64,000 nucleotides of DNA from Aurantiochytrium sp. KH105 (lineage: Eukaryota > Sar > Bigyra > Thraustochytrida > Thraustochytriidae): the NCBI GenBank assembly GCA_003116975.1, contig BGKB01000216.1:23384-87383 (forward strand), in the 5' to 3' direction. Positions 9,560-19,800 of this stretch are shown piece after piece (position 1 is the first letter of the stretch; every line of letters starts with the position of its first letter). The notes under the pieces were generated by a model. That model did not search any database. It saw nothing but the letters and a program-made list of their open reading frames with translations, and had not been told where the DNA came from. Position numbers and translations under genes: made by a program.

Positions 9560-10257
9560 ATTGCCCATCCAACCGACGACGTTTCTTTCTTTCGTTCGTC
9601 CGATCGATCGATCGATCGATTGATTGAACAGAAGAGAGAGAGAAGAGAGTAAGAGAGGGACAAAGAGGGGATTCATTTCCATTTCTCCTCATTTGCTTCA
9701 TCGCTCGCTCGCTCGCTCGCTTGCCGGAGCCCCTCCCCTTCCCCACCCTTCTGCTGTTTGGTGTGGGCCCAAGGCTTGGCTTTTAACTTAAACTACACCT
9801 CAATACCTTTCCCACCTACCCACCGCGTCCCAGTCCAATTCCACTCAATCCGATCCGCCCTCGCACCATTTTTTCTTTTAGAGTCCTTCTTTTGCGAATC
9901 TGACGCCAGGCCAAAACCGACAATACCCAACTGGCCAATGGACGCCAGCGCATCCCAACGTACCAAGCCGATCGATGCCCGTACGACAATGAGCCCTTTC
10001 AGGCGAACGTCCTTTTCTCTTTTATAGAAAGGAATACAAGAAGGAACAATTTGTTTGCCACGTGTTATTCATTTCTCTCTTCTGCTCGTGGGAAACCAAG
10101 CTTGCTTTGTCTTCACTGTCAGCTCACAGCTTTGCTCACGTGTCGCTTCTCAACGCAGCTCATCGCCGCCCCCCGCCCCCCTTTCCCCCGTAAAACTTGC
10201 GAATACAAGAAGGAAGAAGTTGTTTTACCGCGTGTTATTCATTTCGCTCTTTGCTGA
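9560..10257. other. convergent 3' spacer with duplicated segment
   Basis: This spacer lies between the acidic-protein gene and deoxyhypusine synthase, both ending into it. It holds a GATC run at 9600-9620, a GCTC run near 9702-9720 and two copies of a roughly 57-base segment described separately. No gene is seen. Confidence 0.6.
10031..10257. repeat. direct repeat pair at the 3' end of the deoxyhypusine synthase gene
   Basis: Two imperfect direct copies lie at about 10031-10088 and 10199-10257, 168 bases apart. Both begin GAATACAAGAAGGAA and share GTGTTATTCATTTC; I estimate about 85 percent identity. The second copy abuts the synthase stop codon, so the pair looks like a duplicated 3' UTR. 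Confidence 0.8.
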
Positions 10258-11364
10258 CTACTTCTGGCTCTCCTCATCCTGCTTCGCCTTGAGGGCCTTT
10301 TGCTCATGGTAGTACTTGGCAAAAGTCTGGGCCACAATGAGAGGAAAGACAAGCGTAACCTCGCAATAAAGCTTGACGGGAGTGGCCTCGCGACGAATTT
10401 TACCCCACGAGATCGCTTCGTCAGGGCGCGCACCGGAGTCGCTTCCGTCAAACTCGCTCGCCGTATTGATGAAAACGGAAAAGTCAGCACCGTTGCGCAT
10501 CAAATTGGCGTTGCACACGTGGTGCTTGACCAGGCCGCCGCCAAGAATGACCATGCCCGTCTTAGGCGCCTTGCAGGCCAGATCGTTGACGGCACGAATG
10601 TCGCCTACAATATCAAGTACAAAGTCCTCGTTCTTGTACGAACGAAAGTACACCATGTCGCCAATGCTACCGTCAGTAATAGCCGGGCAAAAGACAGGAA
10701 TGTCGTTCTTGTACGCCCAGTAGTACACAGACTCCGGGTTGTCGATCTCCTTGCCGAGGCGGTGGATCATCTTGCTCGGAGTCCAGGTGATCCCATCCTC
10801 CTTTTGCTCCTTGTACATGGCATCCAGGATCGGAGTCAGCCAGTCGTCGAACTTGCGGTAGTTGTCATTGGGCACAAGCAGGTTTCCGATGCGGTTCAGG
10901 CCCTTTTCGCGAAGCTGCTTACCCGGCAAGTCGAATGCGCCGAGATAGGTGGGCGCGAGGCACTTGATAAAGTCCTCCTCGATACCACCCGCCGTGGTTA
11001 CAATGCAGTCCACAAGCTTGTGCTCCACCAGGAATCGAAGCACTTCACGGATCCCGGACGAGATCAGGTTCGAGGTGTACGAGAGGAAGATCGTGCACTT
11101 GGTGTTGGCGCGCTCCTCCGGATCTGTGATGTTGTCATTCTCCTTGACCGGTTCGTCGCTCAGACGCCACTTGAGCATCTTATTGATCTCTTCCACGGCG
11201 AGGCCCAGGTTCGTGCTCTGGAAACCGACGCGCTTGTACGCGTTGAGGACCTCCTCCAAATTCACTCCATCGTTAAAGTCGTACCCCTTGACGGTCTCCG
11301 TGTCCGGGGTCTCCTCGGACACCACGAGGACGGCCTCTTGGGCGACCTTGGGCACCTCCGACAT
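10258..11364 (-). CDS. DHS: deoxyhypusine synthase
   Basis: The 368-residue protein matches the family along its full length (human enzyme 369). It transfers the aminobutyl group of spermidine to one lysine of eIF5A, using NAD, the first step of hypusine formation in the cytosol. Key signs are [11 protein letters not shown] and TTAGGIEED in the NAD region, [10 protein letters not shown] in the centre, and [14 protein letters not shown] followed by SWGKIR with the active-site lysine at Lys322. The start is the ATG at 11364 giving MSEVPK. An in-frame upstream extension of 25 codons opens with GTG and is rejected. The gene is divergent from bL28m. A degraded copy of its 3' flank lies about 170 bases further on. 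Confidence 0.97.
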   Translation of the reverse strand: MSEVPKVAQEAVLVVSEETPDTETVKGYDFNDGVNLEEVLNAYKRVGFQSTNLGLAVEEINKMLKWRLSDEPVKENDNITDPEERANTKCTIFLSYTSNLISSGIREVLRFLVEHKLVDCIVTTAGGIEEDFIKCLAPTYLGAFDLPGKQLREKGLNRIGNLLVPNDNYRKFDDWLTPILDAMYKEQKEDGITWTPSKMIHRLGKEIDNPESVYYWAYKNDIPVFCPAITDGSIGDMVYFRSYKNEDFVLDIVGDIRAVNDLACKAPKTGMVILGGGLVKHHVCNANLMRNGADFSVFINTASEFDGSDSGARPDEAISWGKIRREATPVKLYCEVTLVFPLIVAQTFAKYYHEQKALKAKQDEESQK

Positions 11365-12104
11365 GGTCTCGACCGCGCAAAAACAAGCAGTCCCTTTTCC
11401 TTGTACGTGCGAGGCCTGCTCGAGCCCCTTCGCCTGCACCTGCTCCTGCTCCCGCTCCTACTCTTAACCCTGCTCTCCCCTCTCGCGCGCTCGATCCCGT
11501 TCTGCATACGAATTCTGCGCGCGTGCTTCTTCCTCTCTATCTCTCTCTCTCTGTCAGTCAGCCTGGCAAAGCAGCTCTCGCTCGCAGCCACTCGAGCTGC
11601 AGCTTGCCGGTTCTCCGCACACCCGGGTCCCCGCGCGCCACGAGGACCCCTCCACTGTGGCCCACTGTGGGGCGAAAAGCTAGTTTGTACGCGGCCCCGC
11701 AAGTCAGCCAAGCAGCGCTGTGGGGGAGGGAATACAGTCGGGCAAACGCACTTTGGCTTGCGGGCGGCCGGGGCCGAGAAAGGTTGACTTGCAGGACGGC
11801 GTGGAACGTCGAGAAAGAGGCAGGGCAAGTGGAGAATGGGCGCGGGCAAGTGGACAATGGCTGCCTGCAAGAGCGGCCTCTTTTGCGTGGCTTAGAAGTC
11901 GAGACAGAAGGCAGGAAAGGCAGTCAGACAGACAGACGCCTTGCGCAGCGACGACCCGACCCGGAGCGAGGGCGCGCGGCGCGCGGCGACGGGCCAGAGC
12001 AAAGGCCGCACAAGGACCGCGCAGCGCAGAGGCCGTTCTCGCGGCGTTCACGCCAGCGACCGGTCTTGCGCGGGGCGAAAAAGGAGAGGTCGAAGGGGAG
12101 CAGG
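11365..12104. promoter_or_regulatory. divergent promoter region of DHS and bL28m
   Basis: This 740-base GC-rich interval must drive both genes. It holds a CT run near 11533-11562, two tandem copies of a 15-mer (GCAAGTGGAGAATGG at 11825-11839, GCAAGTGGACAATGG at 11846-11860) and a CAGACAGAC run near 11921-11938. The 15-mer recurs near 59.4-59.8 kb. Confidence 0.45.
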
Positions 12105-12539
12105 ATGGCGTCTCGCGCTGGCCAGCTCGCCAACCTCGTGGCGAGGGGCAACAAGTCCGGCGCGCGGCCCGGACGCGCGCAGCGCGGAATTTATGCGGGC
12201 AGGACGATTCAGTTTGGCAACAAGGTTAGCCATGCCAAGAACCGCTCCCGGCGTCGGTGGGACCCCAATGTCCAAAATCACACGTACAAGAGCGAGATCC
12301 TCGACGAGACCTTTAAGCTGCGCGTGACCACGCACGCCATGCGTTGCATCAAACAGGCCGGTGGGTTTGATGAATTCCTTCTCAACAAGCCGCACCTCAT
12401 GCAGGACTCAAGGCTTGCCCTTGATCTTCGCGATCGCGTCCTTGAGGCCGTAAAGAACGGTGCCTCCGCCAAAGCCCCTGCTGCAGCGGATGCTGCTGCT
12501 GCTGCGGCATCATCGAGCAGTACCAAGACTGAAGCATGA
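12105..12539 (+). CDS. mitochondrial large-subunit ribosomal protein bL28m
   Basis: The 144-residue protein carries the bL28 core at about residues 27-95: GRTIQFGNKVSHAKNRSRRR, then WDPN, then KLRVTTHAMRCI. This is the pattern of bacterial L28 (IxxGNxxSHAxxxTKRxFxPN). The short basic N-terminus fits mitochondrial import, and no plastid is implied. The C-terminus is an Ala/Ser-rich tail. The frame stays open for nearly 200 codons upstream without an ATG, so the start at 12105 is the natural one (AGG before, G after). It is co-located with another mitochondrial translation gene, RRF, 3 kb away, but on its own promoter. Confidence 0.92.
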   Translation: MASRAGQLANLVARGNKSGARPGRAQRGIYAGRTIQFGNKVSHAKNRSRRRWDPNVQNHTYKSEILDETFKLRVTTHAMRCIKQAGGFDEFLLNKPHLMQDSRLALDLRDRVLEAVKNGASAKAPAAADAAAAAASSSSTKTEA

Positions 12540-13074
12540 GCGAGGAGGGCGCTTTGCTTTCTCCGCGTGCGGCTTCTCTTCACGGCGGAGAATGTGAAAG
12601 AGCGACAGGGGATCTCTTGTGCGCGCAAGGGATCTGCTCTGAAATTGGCCTGCCTAACCCTGCCCTACCATGAGCTCGAGGGCGCAGCTGCTTGGTAAGG
12701 AGCCGCGCCATCCTGCATAGTTTATCTACTCACCAATTCATTCACCAACTCATCCACCCCATCAACCCACTCACTCACCTGCTCCCTTATCCCTATCGAC
12801 AGAAAAAAGCATCACACCCAACAAATCATAGATTTTGCTTTTTGTCCTGACAGTCAGTCCAAAGGTCCGCGACTCTAGTTTTTTTCTCAACTCAAAAGGC
12901 TAAATTCACTCAGAGTGGAGAGAAAAATAAGGAGAGATAGGCCTAATAAGACGAACTTTTTCAATTCACTTGAAGCATCTTCGACACCTACGTGTGAAGC
13001 TCGGCGCACGTTTCCATGAGCGCTCGACGCTCATCTGAGGTCATGCGTGAGCAAAGAATTGTGGACAATTTTTT
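12540..13074. other. convergent 3' spacer with BBS4 tail relic
   Basis: The spacer between bL28m and BBS4 holds CA/TC-rich simple sequence (CACTCA runs near 12730-12780), a TAGGCCTA palindrome at 12938-12945, and the degenerate copy of the BBS4 3' end at 12961-13074. Confidence 0.6.
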
Positions 13075-13188
13075 TCAATTCACTTGAAGCATCTTTGACA
13101 CCTGCGTGTGAAGCTCGGCGCACGTTTCCATGAGCGCTCGACGCTCCTCCGAGGTCATGCGTGAGCAAACAATCGTGTACGATTGGAA
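12961..13188 (-). repeat. 114-base tandem duplication of the BBS4 3' end
   Basis: Copy 12961-13074 repeats 13075-13188 with about 8 differences in the first 107 bases. The second copy holds the last codons and stop of BBS4. In the outer copy the CAG codon of the tail (13102-13104) has become TAG (12988-12990), and the copy lies beyond the working stop, so it is untranslated. Confidence 0.9.
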
Positions 13189-14709
13189 CTGTGCCCGCGC
13201 GCGCTCGCGCTCACCAATATTGTGCAATGTAGACGCAAAATTCAAATGACACACTGGATCATCAGGATCGAGCTGCAAAGCCTTTTCATATGCAGCCACA
13301 GCACTCTCTGCGTCCTCCAGACGAGAGAGCACAATCGCCAAATACATGTACGAGGCCGCAAACGTGGGCTTGAGATTGATCGATGTGCTCAAATAGTGAA
13401 AGGCCGAGGCATACTGTGTGGTGTGCATAAACACGAGTCCGAGATTATGCGCTGTAATCCATTGAAACGGGTCCAGGTATAACGAGCGCTTGAGACATGC
13501 AATCGCTGCGACGTGACGCTCCTTGCCGAAAAAGCACATGCCAATATTGTTCCATAGCTGCGCAGAGTTGGGCGTCTTCACAGCCGCTACACGGTACTTG
13601 ACCAGAGCCACGTCCATATCACTATGATCCTGAATCACCGAACCGGCAGCCAGAATTGTTTTGGGATTACGCGGATCGCGCGTCAACGAATTGCCAAGGT
13701 ACTCGAATGCCTTAAAATTTTCTCCGTCTCGTAAATACAAGAGACCGACGGTGGTGAGAAGCTCCGGGTTGTCTGGCGAGAACTCCAGCGCCTCCAAATA
13801 CACCTCGATGGCCCGTTTCAGGTCTCCGGTCGCGGTGTAAATCTTACCCATTTCTACAAAGGTTGAATCATGGCGTTGAATACTGTTGGCAGTTTGAAAA
13901 GCCTCCAAGGCTTTTTCGTATTCTTTGAGGAACATGAAACACAGCCCCTTATTGTGCTGGATCTCCCAGTCTTCGCGCCGTGCGCACAACATGGCCTCGT
14001 CCAAGACGTCCACCGACGCGCTATGCTTTCCCAAGAGAAAGAGGCACTTTCCCACCTGCTTCAGGTTCGCGTGATTGCTCGGGTTGAGTAGCGTTGCGGC
14101 TTGGAAGAGCTCTAATGCTTCTTGAACCTTGCCCTGCCCGCGTAAAATCAGCCCCTTGACATATAGAGGGTATTCGCACATACCATCGCAGGACTTTAAT
14201 TGTGTTTCAATCAGCCGGAGACACTCTTTGTAATCGCCTCGGGCATGGAGCAAGTGAATCAACCAGTTTACGCGCTCGCGCCCTTGACTTCGTCCGCTTT
14301 GACACGTTTTTACTGACCGACTACTTTTTGAACTGATAGACGAACGCCCTCTCCTCCCGTTTTCTTCCACCATTGTATTTTCGCGTTCATCATAGACACC
14401 TTCATTCTTTCCTTCGTGTTGATTGGAATCACAAGCATCCATGGAGTTTGCTGACGCCTCGGGCTCGATCGTCGAAGCCGATGCACGCGCTTCGCCGTTC
14501 GGCAATGTCGATGAAGACGACGACGACGAAGAAGAAGAAGAAGAAGAAGAAGAGGTAGATCGAGCTGCACGTTTGCTCGTGCGTGATGACTTACGACGTA
14601 ACATGGAGGTCAGCTTGCCCACGCCGCCGCTGGTACTGGTGCCGTCATCCATTCGACTCGAGCTTTTCGACTCAGCTGGCGCTGCTGCTGTCTCAACCTT
14701 GGCCTCCAT
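13075..14709 (-). CDS. BBS4: BBS4, TPR subunit of the BBSome
   Basis: The 544-residue protein is a TPR array with clear BBS4 wording: NWLIHLLHARGDY, CEYPLYVKGLI, LLGKHSASVDV, ELLTTVGLLYL, ALVKYRVAA, LWNNIGMCFFGKERHVAAIA and QYASAFHYLS. TPR repeats fill about residues 165-525. BBS4 is one of the subunits of the BBSome coat that moves membrane proteins into and out of cilia, and it also binds centriolar satellite proteins in animals. The first 150 residues are Ser-rich and poorly conserved, with a short basic run. The start is the ATG at 14709 (CCC before, G after). A longer frame upstream opens with TTG and would encode a Leu-Leu-Ala-Cys repeat from a microsatellite, so I reject it. The tail is duplicated downstream. 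Its presence implies a ciliated stage. Confidence 0.95.
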   Translation of the reverse strand: MEAKVETAAAPAESKSSSRMDDGTSTSGGVGKLTSMLRRKSSRTSKRAARSTSSSSSSSSSSSSSSSTLPNGEARASASTIEPEASANSMDACDSNQHEGKNEGVYDERENTMVEENGRRGRSSISSKSSRSVKTCQSGRSQGRERVNWLIHLLHARGDYKECLRLIETQLKSCDGMCEYPLYVKGLILRGQGKVQEALELFQAATLLNPSNHANLKQVGKCLFLLGKHSASVDVLDEAMLCARREDWEIQHNKGLCFMFLKEYEKALEAFQTANSIQRHDSTFVEMGKIYTATGDLKRAIEVYLEALEFSPDNPELLTTVGLLYLRDGENFKAFEYLGNSLTRDPRNPKTILAAGSVIQDHSDMDVALVKYRVAAVKTPNSAQLWNNIGMCFFGKERHVAAIACLKRSLYLDPFQWITAHNLGLVFMHTTQYASAFHYLSTSINLKPTFAASYMYLAIVLSRLEDAESAVAAYEKALQLDPDDPVCHLNFASTLHNIGERERARAQFQSYTIVCSRMTSEERRALMETCAELHTQVSKMLQVN

Positions 14710-14725
14710 GGGTCCCGAGCAAGCG

Positions 14726-14772
<47 letters not shown>

Positions 14773-15452
14773 GAGCAAGCCGGCAAGCGAGCGAGCGACC
14801 TTGCAGGTATTCAAGCAAGCGCGTATCTGATCGCCAGCTCGCTCGCGTGCTCCCTTGCACGCAAACGCCCAGTAGCTTCACGCCTCTGCGCCAGCTGACG
14901 TGCTTGATGAAGCAGACTCTTCTTGCTTTTTTGCAATGATCGCACGGCGTGCTCGAAATTCTAGCCTCACAACGTCGCTTGCCGGTCAATTCGCATTGTA
15001 TCATCTAAGACATAGTATTCATTGTTGTGTTATTTTGAAGAAGTTCTTGTCATTCGTAACGGCAACATCTCTCTCTCTCTTGAGTTTTCCAGGCACCACC
15101 TCCAGAAGAATAATTAGAGTGGCGCGCAAGATTGACAGTGACACACCACGCGCGCTCTTGCAGGGCATGGAGGAAGGAACATGGATAGGCTGGGTCGGTC
15201 CCGTGCGGTGAACTGCGTACAGCCGCCTTACGCTATAGATGGCCTGCGAGACCAAACACCACGAATGTATGCAGAGATCGCGGCGAGGGTCCACAAAAGT
15301 CGTAGGAGCAGCGCGGCCGCTAAAGCGCTGCAGCGCGCGGACGCAGCGAGCGAGCGCACCCAAGGGAGACCGAGATCACGAACGTCCTCCTAACCAGCGA
15401 GCGCTCAACCCAGGAAGGCGGTGCGTGGAAGACCACCGAGACCAAACAGAAA
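14710..15452. promoter_or_regulatory. divergent promoter region of BBS4 and RRF
   Basis: This 743-base interval holds the GCAA repeat at its left end and a CT run at 15067-15081. No gene is seen. Short frames at its right end run into the RRF leader and look incidental. Confidence 0.4.
14719..14780. repeat. GCAA tetranucleotide repeat in the BBS4 leader
   Basis: About fifteen GCAA units with a few GCGA variants begin 10 bases upstream of the BBS4 ATG. They lie in the likely 5' UTR. Confidence 0.85.
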
Positions 15453-16328
15453 ATGCTTGCCGGAGCAGCGCGAACGCGCGTGGCGGGACGCCTGGGATAC
15501 GTCGTGATGGCGTCCTCGAGGAGCATGAGCGTGGCGGCAGCGTCGACGACGCTGAGGACGAGGCCACGCTGCGCCACGCTGGGTCTTGTCGAGCCCGCGT
15601 GGACCGTGGCCACTGAGGCTGCCATGCGGCCTCTGTGCCAGGCAGACTGGGCCCGCGGTCTGGCCAAGAAGAAGGGCAACAAAAAGAAGAAGAACGTCAC
15701 CGCCCCAGAAAGCTCTCCCGAAGCCATGGACGGCGTCGAGGCAGAGCATGGCATCTCGGCGGACCCCGAGGCCACAGAATTTGAGCTCGAGCCGTACCGT
15801 GAACACATGGAGCGTGTGACCTCTGGATTCCAGCACGAGCTGGCCAAGCTTCGCACGGGAAGACCCGACGCAGGTATGCTGGATCATTTGATGGTCGAGG
15901 CGTATGGCGCGTCGAGTCCGCTCAATTCCGTGGCACAGGGCTCGATTCGCTCCTCCAAGCTGCTCGTTGTCAACGTCTTTGATCAGTCGCTAGTTGGAGC
16001 TGTGGCCAAGGCTATTGAGACGGCCAACATGAACTTGAACCCTTCGGTTGAGGGCGCTCAGGTTAACGTGCCGCTGCCCAAGCTGACCAAGGAGAGTCGC
16101 GAGGCCACGGCGCGCCTTGCCCACGACCTCTATGAGAAGACCAAGGGTGCTGTCAATGGTGTGCGCCACGATGCCATGAAAAAGCTTACCAACATGAAGA
16201 AGAACAAGGATCTCAGCGAGGACCAGCATTTCGCCGAGACACAGGCGGTCGAGGAGCTCACCGACGAGTTCAAGAAGCGTATCGCCGAGATGTCTGAAAC
16301 GCGCCAAAAGGAAATCATGGAGAACTGA
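15453..16328 (+). CDS. MRRF: mitochondrial ribosome recycling factor
   Basis: The 291-residue protein carries the RRF fold at about residues 110-288. The helical-domain signature HELAKLRTGRPDAGMLD matches the bacterial F..EL..IRTGRA.P..LD pattern, followed by a beta domain (VEAYGASSPLNSVA) and the long C-terminal helices (KLTKESREATARLA, NGVRHDAMKKL). RRF splits the post-termination ribosome together with EF-G2. The first 100 residues are Ala/Arg/Ser-rich then Lys-rich, and should include a mitochondrial presequence. The ATG at 15453 is preceded by AAA. The gene converges on the formin gene. Confidence 0.95.
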   Translation: MLAGAARTRVAGRLGYVVMASSRSMSVAAASTTLRTRPRCATLGLVEPAWTVATEAAMRPLCQADWARGLAKKKGNKKKKNVTAPESSPEAMDGVEAEHGISADPEATEFELEPYREHMERVTSGFQHELAKLRTGRPDAGMLDHLMVEAYGASSPLNSVAQGSIRSSKLLVVNVFDQSLVGAVAKAIETANMNLNPSVEGAQVNVPLPKLTKESREATARLAHDLYEKTKGAVNGVRHDAMKKLTNMKKNKDLSEDQHFAETQAVEELTDEFKKRIAEMSETRQKEIMEN

Positions 16329-16848
16329 AGCAAAGGGCGTCGAGAACATCAATTTTCCACTTTGCCCTAGCGCAGGTGGTGGGGTGGGGAGGGGGGTTGG
16401 CCAGCAGCGCTGCATATTATTCTTTCTTTCTTTATTCGAGAGTCAATTTATATGATTTCTGCCTTCTACCTTGACAAAGCACTGATGTTGATGCGCATGA
16501 TAGCTGTGACGTATCACAGAATCAACACGATGCATCACATGGCGACTCTGTTCCGCAACAAAACAACATGACAAGAATTCAGCTTTCAAGTCACAGACTA
16601 GTTCTGACGACTCGCTACTCATTCCATGGAGCGAGCGAGACAAATCATTGGCAATTCTGACCCATTACATACTTTGTGTGTCACATATCTAAAGTCTACC
16701 TAGCGAGGAGGAGTGTATTTCTGACTTACTCGTCTTTCTCTATATAAGAAAAGGAACGAACCAGACTCCCCGCTCGCCACACATGCAGCAGCACATCATC
16801 TCATCATTCACTAACGTAGCAATGTTTCAGCAGCAGCAAAAAGCAAGC
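16329..16848. other. convergent 3' spacer
   Basis: This 520-base AT-richer stretch between RRF and the formin stop holds a TTTC run near 16421-16436 and nothing else I can name. Confidence 0.5.
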
Positions 16849-19800
16849 CTAGCCTGAGCGCGAACCCTGCTGACGATTGTTGCGCCGCTCCTTGCGTGCC
16901 GCCGCATCACGCACCTTCTTCACCGTTGAACCGAATTCGGAGGTAAAGGCCAAAAGCTGCTGAAAGAGGTCCTCCGGGGGCATCGCCTTGGCGCTCTCAC
17001 CCACATACTGACACAGCTTCTCGTAGGCCTCCTCCATGTCCTTGAAATCACGCGAAACCTCGTCAGATTTGGGCCGCGACTGCCGCAAAAAGGGCTCCGC
17101 AGCACGCAAAAAGTCATCGTCATCTCCAGCTTTGGTCGCAGCATTGCACCCATGCTCAACGGCAGCGAGTCCCGAGCCAAGGCGCGCGACGTCCCCTGAC
17201 AAGGTCTGCATGTTGCATCGGGTGGCTTCGGCAAGATCAGGAAAGTCATCCGCAATTTCAAGAACGTGCGGGTCTTTCGCAATCAAATGCTCCACAATAT
17301 ACTGCAGCAGAGTTGTGTTTTGCGCAGATTTGGTCTGGCTCAGTTTCACGAGCGAGGCGAGGCGAACACCCTGGGCCTCGCCCTTCTCCGTTCCCTTATT
17401 GAGCTCGTTACCGACCTTGAGGATAATACTCAGAAGGCGAGCAAAGCGCGTGGACTCACGCACTCGATTGCTCGTCGTCCGCACGAGCTCGATGCGCCGC
17501 ACAGCGTCGCGAGCCATCTCGTCGAACTCCGACATGACTGTCAGCGCGCGAATGCGCTGCGAAAGGCGGGGAACACTGCCGATCGCATCAACAAAGCGCT
17601 CCGCAGGCCCAAGGAGAGAACGATCCCCTCCCCCGTCCACAAAGCTTTGCACAGCCTCGGTCTCATCGCCCTGGGGAAGGAACTCTTGCAATGAGGCCAA
17701 AGCATTTGGTCCGAATTTGCTCAGGTCCATTGCTCGTAGCGCGGCACCCACCTCGTACAGCTCTCGCCCGCCCTTCATGAGCGTTTTGGCAAAAATGCTC
17801 ATGTTTTGTCGTCGTTTGGGGTCTGCGAGAAGCACCATCTCCTTGGGTTTTTTTGCCTTGTCGGCGCTCTCGTTGTCAGCTCCAAGCTTTTTCGGAGCGG
17901 CCTTGTTGGAAAACTCCGACTTGAGGTCGCCAAAGACTTCTGCAATCTCGATGTCGCTGCTGTCGACGCCACTGTCCCAAATGGTGCCTTCTGTGTCTTC
18001 CAGTACGTCCCAATGCACGCGTTTCGTGTCTGACTTGGGACCCGTGACTTTCTTCTTTTTCACTGTGGCGGCCACTTTCGTCGTCACCTTGGTAGTGGTG
18101 GTTTTGCTCGTCTTTTGCTCGCCTGCGGAAGCTGCAGCGTCCTTGCGCGCCTTTTCTGCAGCGCGTTTCTTTTCGGCCTCGCGTTTGTCCAAAAGCATGG
18201 GGAGAAGACCAAAGGCACAAAAAGTTTCGACATCATGAGCCTGCCAAAGTTCTTCACCAGTCAATTCGACCACTTTGGCGCGTCGATCACCCGCAACGCC
18301 ACCTCGCAGTGTTGACACACCTGCGCTTTGCTGCGCGCCTGAAGAGCCGGCCGTGGACACAGTTGCTGGGAGAGCTCCCGGACCATAGCTTCCAGCTCCG
18401 GGAAGGGTACCGACCGGTCCAAAATTGCCCATTTCTTCGCCACTACTGTACTCGTGGCCAAAACCTTGACCTCCTTGAGCTCGGGAGCGATGATCGGGAC
18501 CTCCTACTCCGTATGTGCCACCACGTTGGTTCTCCTGAGCGCCAGACGCCCCGAAGCCAGATCCGGTACCACTACCCATGCCGTCGCCGAAACTATTGCC
18601 CGTGTTGAAGCCAGAACCACTGCCAAAGTCAGAACTCGGACCATTGCCAGAACCAGGACCATAACCAGAACCATAACCAGTACCGGCACCAGCACCGGCA
18701 CCAGCACCGGCACCAGCACCAGCACCACCAACGCCATGACCCATGGCTGAACCGTCTTTGGAACCAGCACCAGGAAGATCTGACGGATACCCAGCGGAGT
18801 CATTTCCATTGCCATGTTGAAATCTGTAATTGTCAAAAAAGGAGAAGATGCTGCTTCTCGAGGCTGGGACCTGTGGGCGGTCGTCAAAGTCCGACAAGCC
18901 TGTGTGTGCTGGCTTCATCAAGGAGCTTGAGGAGGAAGAAGACTCTGTCAGAGTTGACTGTGGCTGAGCGCCAGCATTCGCATCTGCGTCACGCGTCCGT
19001 CGGGTCGTCGTGAAATCAAAACGATTGACCACCGCGGGCGACGTGTCTTGTCCATCGCCGCCTCCTTCTCCTCCTTTTTCTCCTTTGTGTTGCCCATATG
19101 TGTATGCCCCGTGACCCGAGGAGCGCTGTTCTTTAAGCTCCTTCTGCTTCGATTGCATTGTGGACATCCAGGTCGGCCGGGGTTCCCTTGCTGCAGTCTC
19201 AATACCTTTGGCATGGGTGGTGTCACCAGGATGCGGAAGAGGTAATGGCGAGGCGGCCTTGACCTCGATGAGATCGTTTTCGCCTGCTTCCTCACTCTCC
19301 TCCGCGCCCGCGTCGAAGCCACCCTGTGCACCTTCGAAATTACTGCTGCTGTGTTTGTTAGCAAATTCAATGGGAGACCTTGGCAGCATGTTGCGTTCGT
19401 CTTGGAGGGTCGAACGAGGAGAATGGCCTCTACGGCGAAAGATGCTACGCGAAGCGCCAGGAAAGGCATCGCGACGCGCCCTCGAAGCGTCCCTTGATTC
19501 ATGCACGTCCGCATTACGCAAAAGCAAGTCCTGCTCCTCGAGACTTTCCAGCAAATGGTGTACCTCGCGAGGAAAGCGTGGCGCAAAACGTGACTGCAAT
19601 TCCTTGGCCGAAATGCTACCATGCGAATTAACCGTTTGCATGACGCGCGATTGAAAGCTCATTGATGGCGCATCATGTACCTGATGCATGCGATCAAGAG
19701 TGCGCTGCACCAGGAAGCGGTCGTATCGCCGCGATTCATCGGCGAAGGAAGAACCACCTGAAGTGCTGGAGACCAATGTCGGCTGGTCAAAGGTGCGGGC

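Noticed and set aside
10258..11439. A 25-residue N-terminal extension of deoxyhypusine synthase
   Set aside because: It opens with GTG; the ATG at 11364 gives the family's usual length.
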